This document shows, in pieces, positions 44,101 to 51,892 of a stretch of DNA of 64,000 bases; position 1 is the first letter of the stretch; the number at the start of each line of letters is the position of its first letter. The notes below the pieces were generated by a model that was not told the origin of the DNA, made no database searches, and was given only the letters and a program-made list of their open reading frames with translations. A program made the translations under genes and the position numbers. The DNA comes from Clostridiales bacterium (GTDB taxonomy: Bacteria; Bacillota; Clostridia; Oscillospirales; UBA644), in contig QAKR01000010.1 in assembly GCA_003343705.1 (NCBI GenBank), forward strand, positions 17,968-81,967. The letters are read 5' to 3'.

Positions 44101-44625
44101 CTTATACACCTCTAAAACAGCGTTTTCCAAAGCTTCATTTTCACCATCGCCGCCTAAAATACGTAAAAGCTCGGAAAATCCTTGCGGAGATGTAGCATAA
44201 CGATTTTCTAATATTTCATCAAGCTTTGTTTCCATTATATATGAAAGCTCCGTTTCGTCCATTGTACCAAAACGCGGTGAAACACCCAGCTTTTCAAAAT
44301 TACGTCTGACTATGTTTGCCATATAGGAGTCAATCGTGGAAATCTGAGCCCTTGAAAGCTTCACACGCTGCCTGCGTAAATGCTTATCCTTTGGATTTTC
44401 GCGACATGCGTCGGAAAGCCTTCCTGCAATACGCTCACGCATCTCAGAAGCAGCCGCATTGGTAAAAGTAACAATCAAAAGTCTTTCAATATCGCCGCCT
44501 CCGAGAATATACTTAACAACACGTTCAGTTAAAACAGCCGTTTTCCCGCTACCTGCAGCTGCGCTTATGATTAGATTATGACCACGATCATATATTGCTT
44601 TTTGTTGTTCCGGCGTCCAAGCCAT
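41191..44625 (-). CDS. addA: Helicase-nuclease AddA, subunit of AddAB
   Basis: Helicase and nuclease subunit that processes double-strand breaks for recombination. Motifs: SAAAGSGKTAVL (Walker A), FTNAAASEMRERI, LIDEYQDVND (motif II), VGDVKQSIYAFRRA, NKNFRSRGG, MTVHKSKGLEFP and RRLYVALTRARQ. A RecB-type nuclease domain is at the C-terminus with LLQGAIDLLCEY and IIIDYKTDN (about 1080-1105). Length 1144 is within range. The ATG at 44625 is preceded by GGGAGGGAGAA; TTG one codon earlier is less likely. It overlaps addB by 38 bases, so the two are coupled. Confidence 0.95.
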   Translation of the reverse strand: MAWTPEQQKAIYDRGHNLIISAAAGSGKTAVLTERVVKYILGGGDIERLLIVTFTNAAASEMRERIAGRLSDACRENPKDKHLRRQRVKLSRAQISTIDSYMANIVRRNFEKLGVSPRFGTMDETELSYIMETKLDEILENRYATSPQGFSELLRILGGDGENEALENAVLEVYKYIQSIPFCDTWLLDRLEYYDNPLIWTEFLCNYYKPLFAESVKVFESLCGSGELTDKERALVNTDCETAKKLYEACLKTDYTSLYCLCNEVDFGRMPSSKNNSPQKLYYKEYREVFKEMIRKSEIFKISPDEISYELSSLKVGIKELVNIVLDLEEAVSKEFLKQNKYSFSEIAKMAFSLLISKIDKNSENVEITPLASEIRESFDEILIDEYQDVNDLQDMFFYAISRDNLFVVGDVKQSIYAFRRANPMNFIRKKDQFEKIDLNKNFRSRGGVLGFTNFVCKVLFSNEFGGLTYDKNEALVQGSSLYEAEETPDVEMNIVISDTDQVRNQAQVVADKIKQLLREKYRITLKNGGSRCITPSDIAILLSVVKNGEGDIFRDVLLQNGIPVYMGSGSSFFQSVEVNTIINLLKTIINPYNDTALFITMSSPLYGFSDEEIAKIRLCITRKKRLFCAVSEYAKTDNKTREFVDDLNKLKILSANLPLSKLIWQIYTEKEYLSYVSSLELGDIRYENMLIFLDFVRRYETDLSGSSLSQFLSFIDFSVEKNKMPEQEAAPQGSYVTIMTVHKSKGLEFPVCILPRLDKELSKTGGVTPKIVLDDTLGIGTKIRNEAMTYEENTFMYELISLIKKRNDRSEALRRLYVALTRARQKLILIGSVKQSQCEKFSDLSLCTLDGSALKIYVNKQSSFLDLILTSLSHHPNCFSALDGLMEIFSADFKIEMNILNPTVNTDSFIVDKHEYKTLLSTDEIRRRFDFEYTPSLSHIPAKVSVTELSKGFLPDEDSVPLFKPSKKYIPQFISEKNGLNSAEKGSIVHRFLSLADLSNCIQDEKTLLVNKGIFTVEEVKVVDDQAIEYFANSDLYKTVLNSNKILKEHEFIVGIDASEYDKSVKTDKKILLQGAIDLLCEYDDGFIIIDYKTDNKSEEELLNLYSKQLYYYKYAVEKLYGKKVKNIYIWSLKLSKKIEVVF

Positions 44626-47600
44626 CAAGTTCTCCCTCCCTTATTAGAACATTAAAGAATTCTTCCTTTTTAAGCTTTTCTTGAAGCCTGGGGCTTTCTT
44701 TTTCCTCACACACTGTGCGTATTGGGCAATAAGGGCATTTATCGCCCGCTAAAGTGGCAGCAATAGGAGCTTTTTCAATATTACCTGCAAGTAGGTTTTC
44801 ACCCATTTGGCTAAATACTTTTTTAATATGGCAGAATGTAGTTTCAAACTGAGCTTCACTTATTACATTTTCACCATTTATTGTTTTTTCCGTTACGGGG
44901 ATATATTTTCCGCAAAGCCCGTTTTCCATAGCAGATAATACATTTATATCCGCTAAAAAAAGTCCGCTGCTTTCAAGTTCGTCACCGGGTGGGGTTTTTC
45001 CGCGTTCAAGTTTTTTTATAGTAGGCTTCACATTAACATATGTAACACCTGCCGGCACAACATTACCGAATTTAACTTTACCGTTTTCCCGTAAGGCATA
45101 AAGATAACAAAGCAATTGAATATTCACACCAGAATAAATATCCGTGAAACAAAGTTTTTTATTATGGCTTTTATAATCAGCTATTCTTAAATAAGTTTTA
45201 TCTGCGTCAATATACGCATCAATTCTGTCAACTTTACCTCCTAATCGTATTTCACCACCGCTGATTTCAAGTTTGATGGGCGATACTTCCCCACCGTCAC
45301 AAATAGGAAGCTCAAAAGCAACAGGTTTAAACTTTGATTGCAAAAATTCTTCTTTGAAAATCAATAAAAGATTTAAAGCCTTTTTTGAAAGATTTTTAGC
45401 ATATTCAGTAAAGCTTGCCGAAGGAGACTCTTCTCCGAATATATTTTTAAAAAACATATTCACACAACCTTGTACTTCTCGGTCTAACTCTGATATTGAA
45501 AATTTCAACCATCCCGGTTTTCCTATTATTTGTTCCAGTAAATCATGTAAGAATGTTCCTGTATTTACGGGATTAAACTTTGCTTGAAGTTCTTCACGAA
45601 CATAAAGTCCGTATTGTAAAAAATAAGAATAAGGGCAGTGAGAGTATGTATCAGATCGTGATGGAGTAAGATTCATTTTTGTACCAAATAATCGACTTGA
45701 AGTTTCCAGTGAAAGCATATTTTTTTGTTTTTCTGCTGAAGATAAAAATTTTTCAAATTTTGTATTTGTGAAAATATATTTTAAGCTTTCTGCATTCATC
45801 TTCGTATATAAACCGAAAGTCGGCCTCATCTTTTGTATACGATTATCCGAACTTCCTTCAACAGCGCTGTCGGGAGAAGGGATAATCGAAATTCCGGGAA
45901 ACATATTTTGAATCTGCCTAAACGGTTCAGAGGGTTTCTTTTCATCACCAAACACAGCAGGATAGCTTAAATAAAGACGTTCCGAAGCCCCAGTAATTGC
46001 AAAATAAGCAAGAAAATTTTCATATAAAACCTCATCGTCTGCAGAAAGGCCTACGCGTATACCTGCTTTTTCAAGCTGTTCTCTTTCATTTGCCGAAATC
46101 AACTTTGTATCATTAACATTTGCAGGAAAAGATCCGTCATATAGACCATAAACGAAAACACATCGGCGACCTGTAAGCGGTGCAGTGGCAGCATCTCCTG
46201 ATAAAACCTCATCTAATGAGGTGGGAATTATTCCGATGTCAACGGAAGAAAGTATAAGATTTAATAAATCTCTGTATTTGTCAATGCTCATTTTTTCATC
46301 GCCGCAAACAGATACAAATTCGTCTAGGGTTGAAAGTAAAAGCTCATATACTTGTAAATTCTCAGAGTAAAGTGCATTCTCACCGTAACGCTTATATTCT
46401 TCCCCTACGTTTTGCAGATGTTTTTCCATATCAACATCTTTAAATATTTTATAGATGCACCGCGATATTTTTTCAACGGTTGCATCTTTTATTTGTTCAC
46501 GAAAAGATTCAGTAACCGTAATGATTTTATCACGTACAAGTTCTGCAGAGTTCAACGCGTCTCTATCCTCTACAGTCATATCATCCATTGCTCTAAAGCC
46601 ATTTATATTTTTAATAAATGGCTTTTTAAATTCTCCGTAACGGACGTTCCAAACATTAACATATTTTTCAAAAGAAGAAATACTTTCCTTATCTATATCG
46701 AAAACTCCGCAACGTAAAAGGTCTAAAACCGTATCGGTCTTGTACCCGTCTACAATAACAGAAAGAAGGGAAGATAAAAACCGTGCAGCAAGCTTTTGAG
46801 TTACATACCCTTTTCTGTGCCAGAAAACAGGGATTTCGTATTGTGAAAAAACAGCTTCGGCAACTGAAGCATATGTTTCAGGATTACGAGTTATAACAGC
46901 AAAATCATTATAACAATAACCGCAGTCACGAACAAGCCGTGTTATTTCACAAGCTATAAAATCAAGTTCGTCTCCCGGATCTGCCGCACGATATAAAGCG
47001 ATACCATTATAATCATCACAAGTTTTTATTTGTTCAGTGTACAAGTTCTCTAAAATAAACGAAAGTGACAGAGGTTTATTTACAGTAACTCCTGAAAGAT
47101 CGGTATTAATAATTTTTATTCCGGCTCTGTGTGCAAATTTCTTTAGTGAATGATAAACTCTTCTTAACGGTGAAAAAATATCATCTTGCCCATTAAGGTC
47201 TGAAGTTATAAGAGTAAGTGTCAATTCCGCTTCGTCTTCGCACATTGATTTTATGACGGAAAGCTCTGATGAAGACATATACTTAAAGAAATCGACAAAA
47301 ACATATTGGCTCTCAAAAATTCCGCTTCGTAATATGCCTTCGGCAAAAAGCCCTAGAACATCATCTCCGTCAGCAATTTCTTGCCCAAGTAACGCATTAT
47401 ACGCTGAATATATAAGGGAAATGTCATAAAGGCGTTCATTTTCTGCAACCGCGTCAGAAAAAACATCCGGAGCTACTCCGAAATTTTTAAAATCGCCTAT
47501 CTGGCTGGACAATTCTTCAATAAAATTAATATTATAATAACCTTTAAACTTTTTAAGCCTATCATTCATTTGAGTATATGCTTTTGCAAGCAGTACATTT

Positions 47601-47866
47601 TTTCCGGCTTTCCCTATGAATTTATAAGAAGCTCCGTTTTCCGTAAAATATTTTTTTGCCATACGTGTTAAAGTTGTTATTTGTACGTATGCCATAAGTT
47701 GTTCGCCTAAACTTTCCATATAAAATTTTTCCGCCGTCAGAGTATACTGAGCCGGAACAATTAATATGATTTTCTTTTTTTCGCTTGCAAGTAATTTTAT
47801 TCTTCTTAAAGTCTCCATTGCAAGCATATAACTGTCTTTACCTGATATAAGATTTATGTCTTTCAT
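44588..47866 (-). CDS. addB: AddB subunit of AddAB helicase-nuclease
   Basis: Partner of AddA with an inactivated helicase fold and a RecB-type nuclease domain. The nuclease part shows RIADYKSHNKK, and the Fe-S cysteines are present: one in YSHCPYSYFLQYGL (about 770) and three in DKCPYCPIRTVC near the end. The N-terminus, where some AddB proteins have a Walker A, reads INLISGKDSYMLAME here and does not fit the motif. The ATG at 47866 is right after GGGAGGGACA, which shortens the longest possible frame by 20 codons. Length 1092 is normal. Confidence 0.94.
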   Translation of the reverse strand: MKDINLISGKDSYMLAMETLRRIKLLASEKKKIILIVPAQYTLTAEKFYMESLGEQLMAYVQITTLTRMAKKYFTENGASYKFIGKAGKNVLLAKAYTQMNDRLKKFKGYYNINFIEELSSQIGDFKNFGVAPDVFSDAVAENERLYDISLIYSAYNALLGQEIADGDDVLGLFAEGILRSGIFESQYVFVDFFKYMSSSELSVIKSMCEDEAELTLTLITSDLNGQDDIFSPLRRVYHSLKKFAHRAGIKIINTDLSGVTVNKPLSLSFILENLYTEQIKTCDDYNGIALYRAADPGDELDFIACEITRLVRDCGYCYNDFAVITRNPETYASVAEAVFSQYEIPVFWHRKGYVTQKLAARFLSSLLSVIVDGYKTDTVLDLLRCGVFDIDKESISSFEKYVNVWNVRYGEFKKPFIKNINGFRAMDDMTVEDRDALNSAELVRDKIITVTESFREQIKDATVEKISRCIYKIFKDVDMEKHLQNVGEEYKRYGENALYSENLQVYELLLSTLDEFVSVCGDEKMSIDKYRDLLNLILSSVDIGIIPTSLDEVLSGDAATAPLTGRRCVFVYGLYDGSFPANVNDTKLISANEREQLEKAGIRVGLSADDEVLYENFLAYFAITGASERLYLSYPAVFGDEKKPSEPFRQIQNMFPGISIIPSPDSAVEGSSDNRIQKMRPTFGLYTKMNAESLKYIFTNTKFEKFLSSAEKQKNMLSLETSSRLFGTKMNLTPSRSDTYSHCPYSYFLQYGLYVREELQAKFNPVNTGTFLHDLLEQIIGKPGWLKFSISELDREVQGCVNMFFKNIFGEESPSASFTEYAKNLSKKALNLLLIFKEEFLQSKFKPVAFELPICDGGEVSPIKLEISGGEIRLGGKVDRIDAYIDADKTYLRIADYKSHNKKLCFTDIYSGVNIQLLCYLYALRENGKVKFGNVVPAGVTYVNVKPTIKKLERGKTPPGDELESSGLFLADINVLSAMENGLCGKYIPVTEKTINGENVISEAQFETTFCHIKKVFSQMGENLLAGNIEKAPIAATLAGDKCPYCPIRTVCEEKESPRLQEKLKKEEFFNVLIREGELDGLDAGTTKSNI

Positions 47867-47938
47867 TGTCCCTCCCAAATTATGGCTGTATATAAAAATA
47901 ACGTTCGGCAATAATTTTAACCGCAAGGTGGAAGTTTA

Positions 47939-47980
47939 AATTTTAATGTTTCTGCCTTCGACGGAAGGACGGTTAAAATT
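47939..47980 (+). promoter_or_regulatory. Leader hairpin covering the sigG ribosome site
   Basis: Outer stem AATTTTAA (47939-47946) / TTAAAATT (47973-47980) and inner stem CCTTC / GAAGG with a four-base loop. The GGAAGG ribosome site is within the inner stem and the start codon follows directly. Leader control is known for Bacillus sigG as well, as far as I recall. Confidence 0.65.
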
Positions 47981-48751
47981 ATGAATAATAAAGTTGAAAT
48001 ATGCGGTGTAAACACATCAGAGTTAAAAGTTATACCAAACGATGAGAATATAAGGTTGTTGGGCCTTATAAAACAAGGAAACAAAGCTGCCAGAGATAAA
48101 GTTATAAGCGGAAATTTAAAGCTGGTATTAAGTGTTGTTCAACGTTTTGCAGGCCGAGGTGAAAACCCTGATGATCTTTTTCAAGTGGGGTGTGTCGGGC
48201 TTATAAAAGCCATAGATAATTTCGATCTTACCCTCGATGTGCGGTTTTCCACATATGCCGTACCTATGATAATAGGAGAAATCCGACGTTATCTTCGCGA
48301 TAACAATCCCATAAGAGTCAGTCGCTCAATGCGTGATATCGCATATAAAGCCCTTTCTGTAAAAGAATCGTTAACGGGTAAACTACAACGAGAACCTACA
48401 CCTGAAGAAATCGCAAAAGAAATGGGGCTGGAACGGAAGAATGTGGTTCTTGCACTTGAAGCAATAGCATCTCCGGTATCTCTTTTTGAATCAGCTTACA
48501 ACGACGACAACGATTCTGTTTATATTATGGACCAGATAAGCGATAAAAGTGATTCAAGCAGTGGTTGGATAGAAGAAATGAGTCTTAAACAAGCAATAAA
48601 ACAGCTTTCAGACAGGGAAAGGCTTATACTGTCTTTACGTTTTTTTAAAGGGAAAACTCAAGTCGAAGTTGCAAAAGAAATAGATATTTCACAAGCACAG
48701 GTCTCTCGTCTGGAAAAAAATGCTCTTGAAAAAATAAAAGACATGCTATAA
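47981..48751 (+). CDS. sigG: Sporulation sigma factor SigG
   Basis: Late forespore sigma factor. NKVEICGVNTSELKV at the start is the SigG signature that binds the anti-sigma factors; region 2 has NLKLVLSVVQRFAGRG, DDLFQVGCVGLIKAID, FSTYAVPMIIGEIRRYLRD and region 4 has RFFKGKTQVEVAKE and ISQAQVSRLEKNALE. Length 256 is the same as in Bacillus. Here it is not beside sigE and spoIIGA, but divergent from addBA. The ribosome site lies inside a hairpin. No terminator is clear after it. Confidence 0.97.
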   Translation: MNNKVEICGVNTSELKVIPNDENIRLLGLIKQGNKAARDKVISGNLKLVLSVVQRFAGRGENPDDLFQVGCVGLIKAIDNFDLTLDVRFSTYAVPMIIGEIRRYLRDNNPIRVSRSMRDIAYKALSVKESLTGKLQREPTPEEIAKEMGLERKNVVLALEAIASPVSLFESAYNDDNDSVYIMDQISDKSDSSSGWIEEMSLKQAIKQLSDRERLILSLRFFKGKTQVEVAKEIDISQAQVSRLEKNALEKIKDML

Positions 48752-48817
48752 CTCAATAACATTATACCATTTTTTATACTTTCTTTCAAGTCATATAAAT
48801 TTTTTTTATCTCTACTA

Positions 48818-48846
48818 TTGACAAACCTGGAAAATTAATGTATAAT
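48818..48846 (+). promoter_or_regulatory. Consensus sigma-A promoter of the sortase group
   Basis: TTGACA, 17 bases, TATAAT: fully consensus, 61 bases before the ATG at 48908. It likely drives the sortase group and perhaps nfnAB, since these genes overlap. Confidence 0.9.
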
Positions 48847-48907
48847 TAGAGTAGTATTATCAGTAAGTATATGCTTAAATAAAATTTATAAAGGATGGTA
48901 GAATGAA

Positions 48908-49486
48908 ATGAAAAAGGCACTTTTCACAGTCTTATCAGTGGCAATGTTGATAAGCCTCGTATTTGCACAAGCTTCATTTGCAGCAACGAAAAACGATATT
49001 TTGGCAGAGGCAAAGAAATCTCCAGTTTTCCATTATGTTTCGGGAACAGTTACAAAACTCATGGAACAGATTGAGATAACATCAGAAGAGGCTGATCAGG
49101 TTGTTAGTGCAATTAAAGAAGTTAACACTGTTATAACAAAAGATAATGGACCTTCTTATACCGATGCTAGCGGAAAACCGGCTTATACCGTTGCTCAAAG
49201 AGATGCTATTATTAAAAGTATGGACAAGGTTTGTGCTACACTTGATATAACATATGAATATCAAGCAGTTTCTCAAGGAAATACAAACGACGTAAAAATT
49301 GTTTTTAAAGACAGACAAACAGGTAACGTACTTGCTTCTTATGACGGGGACCCGATAAAAGATACTTCCTCTGTTGTTGAAGAGACCTCTTCAGTTAATT
49401 ATACTCTTATTGCTATAAGCGGTGTACTCGTTGCTGTTTCAGCAGTAGCTTATATCTATGCTAAAAAGAAGGTATTGAGTAAATAA
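48908..49486 (+). CDS. Secreted, membrane-tethered protein next to a sortase
   Basis: A 192-residue exported protein: signal peptide (about 1-26, cut near ASFAA), an alpha/beta middle part without recognised family, a Ser/Thr/Val/Glu-rich spacer (DTSSVVEETSS), one membrane helix (about 163-183) and a basic tail AKKKVLSK. This is the shape of a sortase substrate, but there is no LPxTG or clear variant ahead of the helix. It lies four bases before the sortase gene and is probably its partner or substrate. GGATG-type ribosome site before the ATG. Confidence 0.8.
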   Translation: MKKALFTVLSVAMLISLVFAQASFAATKNDILAEAKKSPVFHYVSGTVTKLMEQIEITSEEADQVVSAIKEVNTVITKDNGPSYTDASGKPAYTVAQRDAIIKSMDKVCATLDITYEYQAVSQGNTNDVKIVFKDRQTGNVLASYDGDPIKDTSSVVEETSSVNYTLIAISGVLVAVSAVAYIYAKKKVLSK

Positions 49487-49490
49487 GAAA

Positions 49491-50213
49491 ATGGAACATA
49501 TAGAGAACAAAAAAAATAATAGTGCGGCTTTTAAAGTTTTTGCGCTTGTTGTTCCTTTTATAGTTTTTTCAATTGCAATTGTATTACTGACGCTGTGGCT
49601 TTTTAATAATGTCATAGCGTCTTCTTCTATATATCATTTGTTAGCAAACTCAAATCCAGGTGATAAAACAGCTGCATATGTAGAAATTGATGATGTATAT
49701 AAAGAAGAATTAAAACAACAGAATTTGAAAGATAACTTTGGTACTCCTGAAGGATTTCCGCTAATATCATATGGTCAGGAGTGGGCACGTCTTACGATTG
49801 AAGGAACGGATAGGGTACAAAACGTTAAAGTTAATGCAGGAGATTCCTATGACTTAATGCTTAAAGCCGTAGGATTTAATTACAACACTCAATATCCCGG
49901 TTTGGGCGGCAAAACCGTTCTTTGCGGACATGTAAAACAAGAATTCAAGGAACTTGAGACACTCGACGTGGGTACAAAAGTCTACCTTAACACTATATAC
50001 GGAGATTATGTATTTGAAGTATATGACACGGTAATTTTCAATGAGAAAGATTACCAATACGTTATGGATGACGGAACGCTAGAAAATGTCCTTATGATAT
50101 ACACTTGCTACCCATATGCGTCCACAACAAGACGCACACAGAGGTTTGCTTTAATGTGCAAGATGATTTCCGGTAAAGATTGGACGGAGGCAATAACAAA
50201 TGAAGACAACTAA
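49491..50213 (+). CDS. Sortase (class D-like)
   Basis: Membrane-anchored cysteine transpeptidase. N-terminal membrane segment (about 17-42), then the sortase beta barrel with the catalytic histidine in LCGHVKQEF (about 144), the cysteine in IYTCYPYAS (about 204) and the arginine in TQRFALM (about 218). The TCYPY motif and the single N-terminal helix fit class D, which in other Firmicutes can serve sporulation. Length 240 is normal. Start codon ATG at 49491 is seen right after the upstream stop. It overlaps the next gene by 14 bases. Confidence 0.9.
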   Translation: MEHIENKKNNSAAFKVFALVVPFIVFSIAIVLLTLWLFNNVIASSSIYHLLANSNPGDKTAAYVEIDDVYKEELKQQNLKDNFGTPEGFPLISYGQEWARLTIEGTDRVQNVKVNAGDSYDLMLKAVGFNYNTQYPGLGGKTVLCGHVKQEFKELETLDVGTKVYLNTIYGDYVFEVYDTVIFNEKDYQYVMDDGTLENVLMIYTCYPYASTTRRTQRFALMCKMISGKDWTEAITNEDN

Positions 50214-51084
50214 AAAAGTGATTTCAGTTATTTTATGCATAATACTCTTCTTCGCTACAATCTTTACTGCTTTCGCTGTACCGATTAAAAACACTTTATA
50301 TAACGTATCGTTTTATACAAAAAGTATAATAAATGATGAATATATAAGCAATTTAAAGGAATACATATCAGATATTATTTATCATCAGGTTTTATTATAC
50401 GAAATTGACCCTCACATAATATCAGACAAAATTTCAACTGAAGACTTAAAAGAGCTAAGTAACGTAAATATTCCTATGGTTATTTCATCGATTATTCACG
50501 GAACTGAATTTAGCCCTAAAAAATATGAAAATAACGATATTCGTTCTTATATAGCTGAAACACTGACTGCCTTTGCAGAAGAACACAACCTTGAGGTAGA
50601 AGACGGAGTTATTGATGAAATATATTCTGCGCTTTGTAACACAGTAACTTTAAATACTGCAGTATTTTCACAATCCTATTTAAAACATATACCTAAAATT
50701 AATAATTATTTAAAAATTTTTGATTACTGGTATATCGGGCTTATTATGGCGGTCTTATGTATTGCATCAATTGTTATACTAAATCTTAAAAAAATAAATA
50801 CAGCTCTTTATTCGCTTTCTACGGCTATATGGCTCGGAAGTGCAGTTGTTTTTATTCCAGCGGTGATGTTTGCTGTATATAATCTACCAAAACGTATTTC
50901 AATGGCTCAAAGTCCGATGAAAATGTTTATAGATGCAACAATATATGGGGCACAAGGGGCTATACTTTGGGTATTCGGATTATTTTTTGTGCTGGCTTGC
51001 ATTGGACTAGCTGTATCAATATTTTTAAGCGTTAAAAAAAGAAGGAAAAACGATGTATCAGATAATAAAAAAGAAACAGCTTAA
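50200..51084 (+). CDS. Membrane protein of unknown function linked to the sortase
   Basis: A 294-residue protein with an N-terminal signal/membrane segment (about 7-28), a soluble region of about 130 residues (helical, acidic: EYISDIIYHQVLLYEID, FAEEHNLEVEDGVIDEI), then three membrane helices (about 175-197, 204-227, 250-277) and a charged tail. I do not recognise the family. GGAGG lies before the ATG, inside the sortase gene. It shares 32 bases with nfnA, which is a long overlap and suggests fixed co-translation. It may help the sortase or its substrate in the membrane. Confidence 0.8.
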   Translation: MKTTKKVISVILCIILFFATIFTAFAVPIKNTLYNVSFYTKSIINDEYISNLKEYISDIIYHQVLLYEIDPHIISDKISTEDLKELSNVNIPMVISSIIHGTEFSPKKYENNDIRSYIAETLTAFAEEHNLEVEDGVIDEIYSALCNTVTLNTAVFSQSYLKHIPKINNYLKIFDYWYIGLIMAVLCIASIVILNLKKINTALYSLSTAIWLGSAVVFIPAVMFAVYNLPKRISMAQSPMKMFIDATIYGAQGAILWVFGLFFVLACIGLAVSIFLSVKKRRKNDVSDNKKETA

Positions 51085-51892
51085 TTCTTCAGTTACTCTA
51101 ATGGAGATATTGGCACCGCATGTCGCAAATGCTGCACGTGCAGGCCAATTTATAATTATTCGCCCACTCGAAGATAGCGAAAGAATACCTCTTACTATTG
51201 CAGATTACAACATAGAACAAGGAACTATTACAATAATTTATCAAATTGTAGGCGCTACAACACAACAACTAAACAGCTTAAACGAAGGTGACTATATTGA
51301 AGATTTTGTCGGACCGCTTGGCAAAGCGACTGAAATTAAAAATCTCAAAAAAGTTGCCGTAATCGGAGGTGGGGTTGGTTGTGCAATTGCGCTGCCTGTT
51401 GTCAAAGCGCTTTCGGAAAACGGATGTGAAACCCATGCTATCGTTGGATTTAGATCTAAAGAGCTTGTAATATTAGAAGATGAATTTAAAAAATATTCTT
51501 CTAAATTTATTGCAATGAGTGATGACGGATCTTATGGAGAAAAAGGGCTTGTAACAGACGCATTAAAAAAACTTTTAGACAGCGGTGAGAAGTACGATGA
51601 GGTTATTACGATAGGACCTCTCATTATGATGAAATTTATATGCAAGCTTACAAAAGAATACGGCGTAAAAACTATTGTAAGTATGAATCCTATTATGATA
51701 GACGGAACAGGGATGTGCGGAGGTTGTCGCCTAACTGTCGGAGGCGAGACTAAATTCGCATGTGTTGACGGACCGGATTTTGACGGCCATAAAGTTGATT
51801 TTGATGAAGTTATGAAACGTTCTTCAATGTACCGTGATTTCGAGAAGAAACGCCACGATGAATGTAATCTTTTGAAAGGTGGAAAGGCATAA
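51053..51892 (+). CDS. nfnA: NAD-dependent ferredoxin:NADP oxidoreductase, small subunit
   Basis: FAD and [2Fe-2S] subunit of the electron-bifurcating transhydrogenase NfnAB, of the dihydroorotate dehydrogenase PyrK-type group. An FAD domain (RPLEDSERIPLTIAD) is followed by the NAD domain (VAVIGGGVGCAIALP) and C-terminal cluster cysteines in GTGMCGGCRLTV and ACVDGPDFDGHKVDFDE. Length 279 is normal. AGAAGGA precedes the ATG. It ends with a one-base overlap to nfnB (TAATG). Confidence 0.92.
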   Translation: MYQIIKKKQLNSSVTLMEILAPHVANAARAGQFIIIRPLEDSERIPLTIADYNIEQGTITIIYQIVGATTQQLNSLNEGDYIEDFVGPLGKATEIKNLKKVAVIGGGVGCAIALPVVKALSENGCETHAIVGFRSKELVILEDEFKKYSSKFIAMSDDGSYGEKGLVTDALKKLLDSGEKYDEVITIGPLIMMKFICKLTKEYGVKTIVSMNPIMIDGTGMCGGCRLTVGGETKFACVDGPDFDGHKVDFDEVMKRSSMYRDFEKKRHDECNLLKGGKA

